Positions 42,614 through 52,207 of a DNA stretch of 53,474 nt are shown piece after piece (the stretch's first letter is position 1; each line of letters begins with the position of its first letter). Origin of the DNA: Bifidobacterium breve (GTDB taxonomy: Bacteria > Actinomycetota > Thermoleophilia > Solirubrobacterales > Solirubrobacteraceae). The notes under the pieces are model-generated. The model searched no databases. It was not told the origin of the DNA and saw nothing but the letters and a program-made list of their open reading frames with translations. The DNA is taken from the NCBI GenBank assembly GCA_945878865.1, contig CAMCUD010000028.1, forward strand, positions 1 through 53,474. Reading direction: 5' to 3'. Made by a program: the position numbers and the translations under genes.

Positions 42614-43765
42614 CTACGCCGCGGTCTTCTGCCGGGGCAGGCCGAGCACCCGCTCGGCGACGATGTTCTTCAGGATCTCCGTCGTGCCGCCCTCGATGGT
42701 GTTGCCGCGGGCGCGCAGAAGCTCGTAGCTCCAGGCGTTTCCGTAGGTCAGCGCCTCGGGGCCGACGATGTCGGCGGCCAGCTGGGTGGCCTGCTGGTTC
42801 GTGTCGGACCACAGCCACTTCACGAGCGAGCCCTCGGGCCCGGGCTGGCCGTACTTCTCGACGTCGGTCAGGCCCTTCCACGCCAGCAGGCGGATCGCCT
42901 CGCAGCGCGTGTGCAGGTCGGCGAGCTTGTCGGCGTACGCGGCGTCCTCCAGCAGGCCACGCTCGTCGGCGGCGGCGAACAGGTCGTCGAGGTACTGGCG
43001 CAGACGCACCTGCAGGGCGAAGCCGAGCCCGGCGCGCTCGTTCATGAGCGTGGTGAGCGCGACCTTCCAGCCGTTGCCCACGCCGCCGACGACGTTCGCG
43101 TCGGGAATGCGCGCCTCCTCGAGGAAGAGCTCGTTGAACTCCGCCTCGCCGGTGATCTGCTTGAGCGGGCGCACCGTCACGCCGGGCTGCTCCATGTCGA
43201 GCAGGAAGTACGTGAGGCCCTTGTGCTTGGGCGCGTCGCCGTCGGTCCGCGTGACGAGCATGCACCACTTGCTCCACTGCGCGGCGCTCGTCCACACCTT
43301 CTGCCCGGTGACGACCCACTCGTCGCCGTCCTTGACGGCCTTCGTCTGCAGGCTTGCGAGGTCGCTGCCGGCGCCCGGCTCGGAGAAGCCCTGGCACCAG
43401 ATCTCCTCGCCGGTGAGGATCGGCGGCAGGTAGCGCTCCTTCTGCTCCGGGGTCCCCCACACCATGAGCGTGGGGCCGCCGAGGAGGATGCCGAGCACGT
43501 TGGCGGGCAGCGGCACGCGCGCCCGGCCGAACTCCTCGAAGTAGATGGCGGATTCCGTGAGCGTCGCGCCTCGGCCGCCGTACTCGGCGGGCCACGCCGG
43601 GGCGACCCAGCCGGCCTCCGACAGGGTGCGCTGCCAGTCGCGCCGCCAGGCGAAGCCCGCCTCGTCCCCGCCTTCGGTGGGCTCGGGCGGCGGCGGGTGC
43701 TCGGCCAGCCAGGTCCGCAGCTCGTCGCGGAACGCGAGTTCGCTGTCGCTGAACGTCAGGTCCAT
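42614..43765 (-). CDS. Acyl-CoA dehydrogenase, large subunit-like
   Basis: 383 residues with a complete fold: YGGRGATLTESAIYFEEFGR, the FAD/substrate segment CQGFSEPGAGSDLAS, VTGQKVWTSAAQWSKW and the C-terminal IEGGTTEILKNIVAERVLG. Oxidises an acyl-CoA to the enoyl-CoA. With the 342-residue gene downstream it probably forms a heterotetramer. The ATG at 43765 overlaps the TetR gene by 10 bases, so the regulator gene and both dehydrogenases form one unit. Confidence 0.92.
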   Translation of the reverse strand: MDLTFSDSELAFRDELRTWLAEHPPPPEPTEGGDEAGFAWRRDWQRTLSEAGWVAPAWPAEYGGRGATLTESAIYFEEFGRARVPLPANVLGILLGGPTLMVWGTPEQKERYLPPILTGEEIWCQGFSEPGAGSDLASLQTKAVKDGDEWVVTGQKVWTSAAQWSKWCMLVTRTDGDAPKHKGLTYFLLDMEQPGVTVRPLKQITGEAEFNELFLEEARIPDANVVGGVGNGWKVALTTLMNERAGLGFALQVRLRQYLDDLFAAADERGLLEDAAYADKLADLHTRCEAIRLLAWKGLTDVEKYGQPGPEGSLVKWLWSDTNQQATQLAADIVGPEALTYGNAWSYELLRARGNTIEGGTTEILKNIVAERVLGLPRQKTAA

Positions 43766-44361
43766 GGTTCCTCCTCCGCGGCGAACCGCACGGCGCAGCC
43801 CACCAGGGTGTCTTCGAGGTCGGTGACGTCGCGCCCGGCGCGAATCGCGGCGTGCGCGAGCTCATCCACGCCGGCGGCGAGGACGAACAGGGCGTCGTCG
43901 GGGGGCTTGGGGCGCCCCGACTTCTTCATGCTGAGTCCGTAGCGCGTGGCGAAGCGGCGGATCACGTCGTCGCGTTCCTGCGCGATCGCGCGGGTCTCGG
44001 TGAGGAACACGAGCGCGAAGCGCGGCTCCTCCACGAACGCGGTGAGGTACGCACGGATGCCGAGCCGCAGTTCCTCGCGCCAGTCGGCGGCGTCCTGCAC
44101 CGCCTCGTCGACTCGCTGCTCGAGCACCTCGCTGCCGAGCACGTACGCGGCCGCAAAACACGCGCGCTTGCTGTCGAACAGCTCATAGAACGTCCCGCGG
44201 GACACTCGCGCGACCTTCACGATGTCCGCCACGGTCGCCGCGTCGTACCCCTTGGCGGCGACGACGTCGACGATCGCGTCGAGCAGCCGGGCGCGCTGCA
44301 CGGACTGCCCGAGCAACGGCCGAACCTCCGGGTGCACCCCGACGAGCGTTCGCTCCTCCAC
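43756..44361 (-). CDS. TetR-family transcriptional regulator
   Basis: Regulator of 201 residues from the GTG at 44361. The helix-turn-helix reads ATVADIVKVARVSRGTFYELF, with the first helix RARLLDAIVDVVAAKGYD before it. The C-terminal ligand domain is helical and poorly conserved, as expected. It overlaps the acyl-CoA dehydrogenase gene and probably represses this operon until an acyl-CoA or its precursor binds. The GTG at 44361 is supported by a TAGGGT box 8 bases upstream (leaderless). An in-frame codon upstream at 44412 would read through the promoter. Confidence 0.88.
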   Translation of the reverse strand: MEERTLVGVHPEVRPLLGQSVQRARLLDAIVDVVAAKGYDAATVADIVKVARVSRGTFYELFDSKRACFAAAYVLGSEVLEQRVDEAVQDAADWREELRLGIRAYLTAFVEEPRFALVFLTETRAIAQERDDVIRRFATRYGLSMKKSGRPKPPDDALFVLAAGVDELAHAAIRAGRDVTDLEDTLVGCAVRFAAEEEPWT

Positions 44362-44369
44362 GCCTCCGT

Positions 44370-44375
44370 ACCCTA
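44370..44375 (-). promoter_or_regulatory. Candidate -10 box TAGGGT before the TetR gene
   Basis: TAGGGT on the minus strand lies 8 bases before the GTG at 44361. It fits the same pattern as the boxes before polA and the second binding-protein gene, and would give an almost leaderless mRNA. Confidence 0.45.
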
Positions 44376-44405
44376 CAGGTCCGCCACCGTACCCGCCGAG
44401 TACAG

Positions 44406-44467
44406 CCGCCACCCCCGGGTGAACGTTGGTTCACCGGGGTTCCAGCCCCGCAGGACGTACGCTCGGC
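44406..44467 (-). repeat. REP-like palindromic repeat, copy 1 (minus orientation)
   Basis: Read on the minus strand it contains GAGCGTACGTCCTGCGGGG, a 6-base loop, CCCCG and then CCAACGTTCACCC-GGGGGTG. This matches copy 3 downstream of the DUF559 gene almost base for base in the arms (CGTACGTC-TGCGGGG; ACGTTC; GGGTG). The core hairpin is CGGGG/CCCCG at 44435-44439 and 44446-44450. It fills the gap between the TetR and DUF559 genes. Confidence 0.6.
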
Positions 44468-44511
44468 CCGGGTTGGGGGCGAGTTCGGCGGCGCCGCGCC
44501 CTACCGGGGGC

Positions 44512-45396
44512 ATGACCCATCCGCTCGTCGAGCGCCGCCTCTCCACCCAGGAAGGCCTCGTGTCGTCCTGGCAGCTCCGGGGCGACGGCGCCTCCCCCGA
44601 TGCCATCCGCCACGCGATCAAGGGCCTGCGCGAGGTCCATGACGGCGTGCACGCCAGCGGCCACGCCGCCCTCAGCGAGCTCCAGCGGTGGCGGGCAGCC
44701 ACGCTCACCGCGCCGAACACCGCGCTCGCGTTCGTCTCTGCTGGCGCGTTCCACGGGTTCTTCGAACACCGAGGGCCCGCGGTGACCGTGGTCCGCCCCG
44801 GCAGTGGCGGACCGCAGCAGTTCGGGCGGCTGCTCGTCTGCCGGTCGAACCGCCTCGCCGGCGACGTCGCGTCGTACGACGGGATGCCGGTGACCACCCC
44901 CGCACGGACCGCGCTCGATCTCATCGGGACCGTCGCCCGCACGCGCGGAGACCGCATCGTCCGCGAAGCACTGCGGATCGGCGCGGTCACCGACGAGGAC
45001 CTGGTGCGCGCGGTCATCCGCCACAAGGGCCGGCGCGGCGTCGCTGCGTTGCGCGCGTTCGCCGCCGAGTACTCCGGTCTGCCCGCCACCCGGTGTCGCA
45101 GCGACGCCGAACTGCTCGGCCTCGCGATCCTTCGCCATGCCGGGCTGGAGCTGCCCGGGGTCAACGTGAAGATCGCCGGCCACGCCGCCGACTACTCGTG
45201 GCCCGACCGCCGCGTGATCATCGAGCTCGACGGCCCCGACTTCCACCGGTACCCGACGCACGACCTGCGCATCCAACGGAAGTGGGAGCGCGCTGGCTGG
45301 ACGGTGTACCGGCTGTCGACGGACGACGTGTACCACCGGCCCGACCTCCTCATCGCCCTCGCCGTGCGAGCGAACGTACGTCGTGCGGGGCCATAG
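44512..45396 (+). CDS. DUF559 nuclease-like protein with AbiEi-like N-terminal half
   Basis: 294 residues. The N-terminal half (LSTQEGLVSSWQLRGDGAS, GVHASGHAALSELQRWRAA, TTPARTALDLIGTV) resembles the AbiEi/type IV antitoxin-like proteins common in actinobacteria. The C-terminal half carries a VSR/DUF559-type PD-(D/E)xK signature: DYSWPDRRVIIELDG, DLRIQRKWERAGWTVYRLS. The last codons lie inside repeat copy 2, whose loop provides the stop codon. No separate AbiEii-type partner toxin gene is next to it. The start is the ATG at 44512; no strong ribosome site is seen. Function unknown: possibly a nuclease connected with its flanking repeats, or an orphan regulator. Confidence 0.75.
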   Translation: MTHPLVERRLSTQEGLVSSWQLRGDGASPDAIRHAIKGLREVHDGVHASGHAALSELQRWRAATLTAPNTALAFVSAGAFHGFFEHRGPAVTVVRPGSGGPQQFGRLLVCRSNRLAGDVASYDGMPVTTPARTALDLIGTVARTRGDRIVREALRIGAVTDEDLVRAVIRHKGRRGVAALRAFAAEYSGLPATRCRSDAELLGLAILRHAGLELPGVNVKIAGHAADYSWPDRRVIIELDGPDFHRYPTHDLRIQRKWERAGWTVYRLSTDDVYHRPDLLIALAVRANVRRAGP

Positions 45397-45419
45397 GCCC
45401 GCAATCCCGACGCTCGGCC
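45366..45419 (+). repeat. REP-like palindromic repeat, copy 2 (plus orientation)
   Basis: GCGAGCGAACG then CGTACGTCGTGCGGGG, loop CCATAG, then CCCGCA and a degenerate right arm (CCCGACGCTCGGCC). It overlaps the 3' end of the DUF559 gene, whose TAG stop is in the loop. It shares 16 consecutive bases with copy 3. Confidence 0.6.
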
Positions 45420-45430
45420 GCGGCGGGCTG

Positions 45431-45492
45431 GCGAGCGTACGTCGTGCGGGGCTCTGACCCCGCACGACCGACGTTCGCGCCCGAGGGTGCGG
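45431..45492 (+). repeat. REP-like palindromic repeat, copy 3 (plus orientation)
   Basis: The most complete copy. TCGTGCGGGG (45442-45451) and CCCCGCACGA (45458-45467) form a perfect 10-bp stem with loop CTCTGA. Outside it, GCGAGCGTACG and CGACGTTCGC extend the dyad imperfectly. The sequence CCCGAGGGTGCGG follows, as in copy 1. It can also serve as a transcription terminator for the DUF559 gene. Confidence 0.6.
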
Positions 45493-45500
45493 ACGCGGGG

Positions 45501-45522
45501 GCGGCGCCGCGTGCGGCGCCGC
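45501..45522. terminator. Doubled GC palindrome before the second binding-protein gene end
   Basis: Two identical self-complementary decamers GCGGCGCCGC (45501-45510 and 45513-45522) lie between the repeat region and the stop codon of the minus-strand binding protein. They could form alternative hairpins that end transcription from either side. No T-run. Confidence 0.3.
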
Positions 45523-45525
45523 GCG

Positions 45526-46767
45526 CTACTTCGGCGCCGGCGCCTCGACCGACCGGTCGAAGACGGCCTCGCCCTGCCGGACCTCCCACACGCCGTAGCG
45601 CCGGCGCGAGGTGTCGCCCTGCCGGTCGATCGCGTACGGGCCGAGCGCCGACGAGCCCATGCGCAGCGCGAGCATCTGCTCGGTCACCGCGTCACGATCG
45701 TTGCCCTGCTCCTGCGCCTCCTTGACCGCCGCCATCACGGCCTGCATGGCCGCGTACGCGTAGATCGCCATCGGCGCGGGCGGATGGCCGAACTTCCCCT
45801 CGAACCGCTGGGCGAAGCGCACGCCCTGAGGCGGATAGTCGCCCTGGTCGACGGCGGGGGACGTCAGCACGAGGTTCTTCGCCGCCCGGTCGCCGATCAC
45901 GCTGGTGAACGACTGCAGCAGCAGGGCATCTCCGCCGATCAGCGGCAGGTTGGGGTTCGCCGCCGCGACGTCCTTGAACACCTGCACCGCCCCGTTGCGC
46001 ACCGACCCGCCGAACATGAAGCCCTGCGCTCCAGACGACCGCACCTTCTTCCCCAGCGACGCGTAGTCGTCGGCCGAGGGCTGCAGCGCGTCGTCACCGA
46101 CGATCTCGATCCCCGCCGCCTCGGCCTGCGTGCGCACCTGCGCCGCCAGCCCCTTGCCGTAGAGCGACCGGTCGTTGGCGAGATAGAGCGCGCGCACCCC
46201 GCGCGAGCGGAGCGTCGCCACCATCACCGCACCCTGGAGGTCGTCCGCCGGCACGACCCGCGCGAAGTTCCGGCTCCCCGAGGGGTAGTACTTCTCCGGC
46301 TCGCCCTTCGACACGCCGCCCGCCCGGGTGAGGCCGACGTACGTGCTCGCGGGGCTGACCTGCAGGAGCTCGGCCTCGTTGAGGATGGGGATCGACAGCG
46401 CGGACGCGTCGGAATCCCACTCGCCGATCATCGCGATCGCGTTGCGGTCGCGCGCGGCGGTCGTGGCGTTGTCGATCGTCGCGTCGCGGTCCCAGCCGCC
46501 GGCCTCGGCCGTCGCGTCGTCGAGCACCGCGAGGCTGATCGTGAACGCGCCGACCCGGCCCCCGGCATCCGCGAGCGCGAGCTTGATCGCGTTGACCGAG
46601 TCGATCGACTCCTCGCGCTGCTCACCCTGCAGGGGCACGCTCGCGTACACCGTGAGCGTGCGGCTGCCCTTCACGCCGTCGTCGGGCGTGGGTGTGTCGT
46701 CGGACCCGCATCCGGCGGCCAGCACGACGGCCGCCAGGGCGAGGAGGAGCGCGGCTACCCGGAACAT
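45526..46767 (-). CDS. Branched-chain amino acid/amide ABC binding lipoprotein (second copy)
   Basis: 413-residue periplasmic-type binding protein (type I fold) with a lipoprotein signal (VAALLLALAAVVLAAGC). It is clearly paralogous to the operon's first binding protein: both have the (L/P)LQG opening, SIPILNEA, SPA(S/N)T-VGLT, KGEP-KYYP-G and DYPPQG. The last gene of the liv cluster in direction of transcription, but with its own TAGGGT box 10 bases before the ATG, suggesting leaderless independent expression. Having two binding proteins for one transporter widens ligand range. The ligand may be an amino acid, amide or urea; not decidable. Confidence 0.9.
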   Translation of the reverse strand: MFRVAALLLALAAVVLAAGCGSDDTPTPDDGVKGSRTLTVYASVPLQGEQREESIDSVNAIKLALADAGGRVGAFTISLAVLDDATAEAGGWDRDATIDNATTAARDRNAIAMIGEWDSDASALSIPILNEAELLQVSPASTYVGLTRAGGVSKGEPEKYYPSGSRNFARVVPADDLQGAVMVATLRSRGVRALYLANDRSLYGKGLAAQVRTQAEAAGIEIVGDDALQPSADDYASLGKKVRSSGAQGFMFGGSVRNGAVQVFKDVAAANPNLPLIGGDALLLQSFTSVIGDRAAKNLVLTSPAVDQGDYPPQGVRFAQRFEGKFGHPPAPMAIYAYAAMQAVMAAVKEAQEQGNDRDAVTEQMLALRMGSSALGPYAIDRQGDTSRRRYGVWEVRQGEAVFDRSVEAPAPK

Positions 46768-46777
46768 CGAACCCGCG

Positions 46778-46804
46778 ACCCTAGTGGATCGACCCGCCGG
46801 GTCG
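46778..46804 (-). promoter_or_regulatory. Leaderless-type promoter (TAGGGT) and adjacent palindrome
   Basis: TAGGGT (46783 to 46778 on the minus strand) is 10 bases from the ATG at 46767. Just upstream, CGACCC-GCC-GGGTCG at 46790-46804 is a perfect 6-bp-arm palindrome. It stands 10 bases after the stop of the small membrane protein and could be its terminator or an operator for the binding-protein gene. Confidence 0.4.
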
Positions 46805-46813
46805 CCGGGCGCC

Positions 46814-47041
46814 CTATCCGTCGATGAGCGGCTTGCGCGCCGACCCTTCCTTGGCGAACCCGGCCCAGATGACGATCCACACCACGAGGCCCGCGACGTA
46901 GAAGATCATCCCCGTCGCCAGCCCGGTCTTCTCCTGGAAGCCGGACTGCTTGGCCAGCCATCCGCAGGCGATGGCGATCGCCAGCCACGAGAACAGCAGG
47001 TAGAGGGCCGTGACCCCGATCTCGGCAAGGATGGGGGTCAT
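46814..47041 (-). CDS. Small two-helix membrane protein of the liv operon
   Basis: 75 residues with two strong hydrophobic helices (VTALYLLFSWLAIAIACGWL and ATGMIFYVAGLVVWIVIW) and a charged tail (FAKEGSARKPLIDG). The ATG at 47041 overlaps the livF stop (ATGA), so it is co-translated with the ABC transporter. It is too small for a permease and may be an accessory or assembly factor. No family recognised. Confidence 0.65.
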   Translation of the reverse strand: MTPILAEIGVTALYLLFSWLAIAIACGWLAKQSGFQEKTGLATGMIFYVAGLVVWIVIWAGFAKEGSARKPLIDG

Positions 47042-47741
47042 GCGCCCAGGTACGCCTTCTGCACGTCGGGGTTCTCCCTCAGCTTCGAGGACTCGTCACT
47101 GAGCACGACGGCGCCCGTCTCGAGCACGTACGCCCGCTGGGAGACGCCCAGCGCGAAGTTGGCGTTCTGCTCGACGAGCAGGATCGTCGTGCCCTGCTGG
47201 TTGATCTCGGCGATCGTCTCGTAGATGCGCTCCACGAGGATCGGCGCGATGCCCATGCTCGGCTCGTCGAGGAGCAGGAGCTTGGGCCGCGCCATGAGCG
47301 CCCGGCCGATCGCGAGCATCTGCTGCTCGCCGCCGGACATCGTGCCCGCCTTCTGCTTCGCGCGTTCCTCCAGCCGGGGGAAGAGCTCGTACACGCGGTT
47401 GCGGTCCTGCTCGATCTCCTTGTCCCGGCGCAGGTACGCGCCCATGTCGAGGTTCTCGGCGACGGTCATCCGCTGGAAGCAGCGCCGGCCCTCCGGGGAT
47501 TGCGAGATCCCCAGGGAGACGATGTCCTGCGGCGCCATGCGGCCGATCTCCTTGCCCTCGAAGCGGATCGACCCGCGCCGCGGCGGAGTCAGCCCGCTCA
47601 CCGAGCGCAGCGTCGTCGACTTCCCCGCGCCGTTGGAGCCGATGAGCGTGACGCACTCGCCCTCCTCCACGGTGAGCGAGACGCCCTTGAGCGCCTGGAT
47701 GTTGCCGTAGAACGTCTGGACGTTCTCGAGGACGAGCATGC

Positions 47742-47745
<4 letters not shown>
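47038..47745 (-). CDS. livF: Branched-chain amino acid ABC transporter ATPase LivF
   Basis: 235-residue ATPase. Walker A is GSNGAGKST, the signature is MSGGEQQ, Walker B is LLLLDEPSMGIAP, and the switch is LLVEQNANFAL, the form special to LivF. The GTG at 47745 overlaps the livG stop (GTGA); an ATG two codons later is the alternative start. It pairs with LivG in the heterodimeric motor. Confidence 0.95.
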
Positions 47746-48532
<787 letters not shown>

Positions 48533-48536
<4 letters not shown>

Positions 48537-49665
48537 GGCTCGACGAGCTCCAGTTCGGTGTCGCCGGCCCCGATGCCCTCTTCGAGCTCCATCTGGCGCC
48601 TTCGCTCGGGAATGAGCCCCTCGGGTCTGAGCACCATCATCACGACGAGCAGGAACCCGAAGATGCCGAACGACAGCTCGGTCAGGTCGAAGTCCAGCCC
48701 GACCTTGTTCGGCACGTCGTTGAGCACGTCGGGGATGAGCCGGTAGTTGATGAACGTCAGCGCAACCGATCCGAGGACGACGCCCCAGATCGAGCCCAGC
48801 CCGCCGAGGATCACCATCGCCAGGACGAAGATCGAGAAGCTGAACTGGAACTGGTCGGCGTTGACCGTGTTGAGGTAGCTGGCCAGGAACGCGCCGCTGA
48901 TCCCGCCGAACGCCGCGCCGGTGCCGTACGCGAAGAGCTTCGTCTTCACGGCCGGGATGCCCATCGAGATCGCCGCGACCTCGTCCTCGCGCAGCGCGAT
49001 CCACGCGCGGCCCAGCCGGCTGTCGCGCAGCCGGAAGTTGACGAACAGCACCACGAGCACGAGCCCGAGCGCCACCCAGTACCAGGGCCGCAGGTTCAGC
49101 GAGGTGAACTGGTCGACGAACGGCAGGTCGATCTTGTCCACCGGCGTGATGCCCTGCCGGCCGTTGGTCAGCGGGAAGCCCTCGGAGAACTTGATCTCGT
49201 CGCCGTTGATCGCGACGCGGCCGATGATCTCGCCGAACGCCAGCGTGACGATCGCGATGTAGTCGCCACGCAGGCGCAGCGTGGGCAGGCCGATGATGAT
49301 GCCGGCGATCGTGGTGAACACCATCGCCGCGATGAGCACGAGGAAGAAGTTCAGGTGGATCCCGGGCAGGTTCTCCGCGAAGCCCGTAACGCCGATGTGG
49401 ATGTCGGCGTCGGCGTAGAACCCTGACGCCAGCCACCCCATCGTGTACGCCCCGATCGCGTAGAACGCGACGTAGCCGAGGTCAAGCAGCCCCGCGAAGC
49501 CCACGATGATGTTCAGCCCGAGCGCCATCGTGATGTACGCCAGCGCGAGGGTGCAGTCGTCGACGAAGCCGCTCGCCGGATTGAAGAACAGCGGCAGGAC
49601 GATGATGCCCGCCAGGACAACGATGAAGATCGCGACCTGGGTCCGGCGCTGCTGCAGAGCGGTGC

Positions 49666-49669
<4 letters not shown>
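48533..49669 (-). CDS. livM: Branched-chain amino acid ABC transporter permease LivM
   Basis: 378 residues with about nine to ten transmembrane helices. LivM hallmarks are ALAYITMALGLNIIVGFAGLLDLGYVAFYAIGAY as a region, LRLRGDYIAIVTLAFGEI and the coupling loop RAWIALREDEVAAISMGI. An acidic tail (ELEEGIGAGDTELELVEP) follows the last helix. The ATG overlaps the livH stop. Forms the channel with LivH. Confidence 0.94.
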
Positions 49670-50724
<1,055 letters not shown>

Positions 50725-50750
50725 GAAAGACCTGGGAGGCGGTGGCCGCA

Positions 50751-50777
50751 CCGCCCGGGGCTGACGGCCCCGGGCGG
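50751..50777 (-). terminator. 11-bp hairpin between the binding-protein gene and livH
   Basis: CCGCCCGGGGC (50751-50761) and GCCCCGGGCGG (50767-50777) pair perfectly around a 5-base loop. No T-run follows on the minus strand. This is the usual place for a structure that protects the 3' end of the abundant binding-protein mRNA and lets only part of transcription continue into the permease genes. Confidence 0.6.
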
Positions 50778-50790
50778 CGCGACCGACGGA

Positions 50791-52059
50791 TCAGCCGCCC
50801 GTCTCCGCCTTGATCGTCTTGTCGAACTCCAGCTCGCCGTCGTTGACCGTGTAGAGGCCGTAGTCGGTGAGCGTCGTGTCGCCGTTCTCGTCGATCGAGT
50901 ACGTGCCGAGCACGGACTCACGGTCCTTCGTGGCGAACAGCGCCTCGAGGATCTTCTCCTTGTCCGCCGAGCCGGCCCGCTGGATCGCGTCGAGCGCGAG
51001 GTTCATCGCCTCGTAGCCGTAGATCGCGTACGGGTCCGGGTTCTTGTCGCCGTAGGTGTCCTCGAAGTCCGAGAAGAACTCCTGGCCCTGCGGCGGGTAG
51101 TCGTCCGGCGAGAGGGTCGCGACCGTGACCTTGACGTTCTTGGACACGGACGTCGGCAGGCCGCCCTCCTTGGGGTCGACGAAGCCGGACTCGGCCACGC
51201 CGTCACCGCCGTACATCTTCAGGCCGGGGATCGCCGCCGCGAAGTCCTTGTACAGCTGGACCGCGTTGTTGGCGGTGATGCCCGCGTAGATGAAGCAGTC
51301 GGCGCCCTCGCCCTTGGCCTTGGAGGCCAGGGAGCGGTAGTTCGGCGCCTTCGGGTCGATGCCCTCGTTGAAGAGGATCGCCACGTCCTGCTGCTGGGCG
51401 GCGAGCTGGACGTTGCGGCTCAGACCCGCGCCGTAGACCTCCTTGTCGTTGGTCATGGCGACCTTCGTGCAGCCGTCCTGCTTCATGGTCGTCGCCAGCG
51501 CCGCGCCCTGGATCGTGTCGATCGGGACGATGCGCGTGTACGTGCGCTTGCCGGTCGGGTAGTACTTGTCCGGCTCGCCCTTGTCGGCGCCCGGCTCGTC
51601 CGTGGTCAGACCGACCGCGGTGTTGGCCGGGGAGATCTGCGGCACGCCCGCCTCGTTGAGGATCGGGATCGAGACCGCCGAGGCGCCCGAGTTGAACTCG
51701 CCGATGTAGACACCGGCCTTGTCGTCCTGGGCGACCTTGCGCGCGTTCTGCGACGTGGCCTCAGGCGTCCAGTTGCCGGCCTGCGCGGTCGAGTCGTCCA
51801 GGGACGTGTACTTGATGGTGAAATCGCCGGCCTTGTTGTTGGCCTGCTGGAGCGCGAGCTTGATGCCGTTGACCATCGCGGTCGTCTGCGGGCGCGACGC
51901 GCCCTGCAGCGGCAGGCTCGAGTAGATGTTGATGGTCCCGCCGGAGGCACTGTCCGACGTGGAGCTGCCGCCGCTGTCGTCGTCACTGCCGCACGCGGCA
52001 ACGCCGAGCGACAACGCGGCTACCAGGCAACCTGCGGCTGCCCATTGACGTGAACGCAA
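50791..52059 (-). CDS. livK: Branched-chain amino acid/amide ABC binding lipoprotein (first copy)
   Basis: 422-residue lipoprotein; the signal ends in the lipobox VAAC followed by a Gly/Ser/Asp linker. The mature fold is the type I leucine/isoleucine/valine-amide binding kind (LPLQGASRPQTTAMVNGIKLA as a region, SIPILNEAGVPQISPANT, DYPPQG). The start is a TTG at 52059, decided by a strong GGAGGG ribosome site 6-7 bases upstream and by the signal peptide beginning there. First gene of the liv operon. A promoter (TTGCGG / TAGGGT) lies about 40 bases upstream. Confidence 0.93.
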   Translation of the reverse strand: MRSRQWAAAGCLVAALSLGVAACGSDDDSGGSSTSDSASGGTINIYSSLPLQGASRPQTTAMVNGIKLALQQANNKAGDFTIKYTSLDDSTAQAGNWTPEATSQNARKVAQDDKAGVYIGEFNSGASAVSIPILNEAGVPQISPANTAVGLTTDEPGADKGEPDKYYPTGKRTYTRIVPIDTIQGAALATTMKQDGCTKVAMTNDKEVYGAGLSRNVQLAAQQQDVAILFNEGIDPKAPNYRSLASKAKGEGADCFIYAGITANNAVQLYKDFAAAIPGLKMYGGDGVAESGFVDPKEGGLPTSVSKNVKVTVATLSPDDYPPQGQEFFSDFEDTYGDKNPDPYAIYGYEAMNLALDAIQRAGSADKEKILEALFATKDRESVLGTYSIDENGDTTLTDYGLYTVNDGELEFDKTIKAETGG

Positions 52060-52095
52060 CTTCGTCCCTCCTCAGGGATCGCTTGGTGCACCAGC

Positions 52096-52125
52096 ACCCT
52101 AGACCTGGGTCCGGAAGCACCGCAA
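52096..52125 (-). promoter_or_regulatory. Promoter of the liv operon
   Basis: On the minus strand TTGCGG (52125-52120) and TAGGGT (52101-52096) are separated by 18 bases. The expected start near 52089 leaves a 30-base leader with a good ribosome site. A perfect 10-bp palindrome, TGGTGCACCA at 52084-52093, overlaps that start and is a possible operator. Confidence 0.55.
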
Positions 52126-52207
52126 CAGCGAACCGTCCGACGAAAGGCGCATCGGTTCCTACACCGTGTCGAGCGAGCTCGCGCCGGGCAGGTGGTAGAA
52201 CCGGACC

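Noticed and set aside
44512-45396. Complete type IV toxin-antitoxin system
   Set aside because: The N-terminal half is AbiEi-like, but no AbiEii nucleotidyltransferase toxin gene is next to it and the C-terminus is DUF559.
44406-45492. CRISPR array
   Set aside because: Three palindromic copies only, in opposite orientations and without regular spacers or cas genes.
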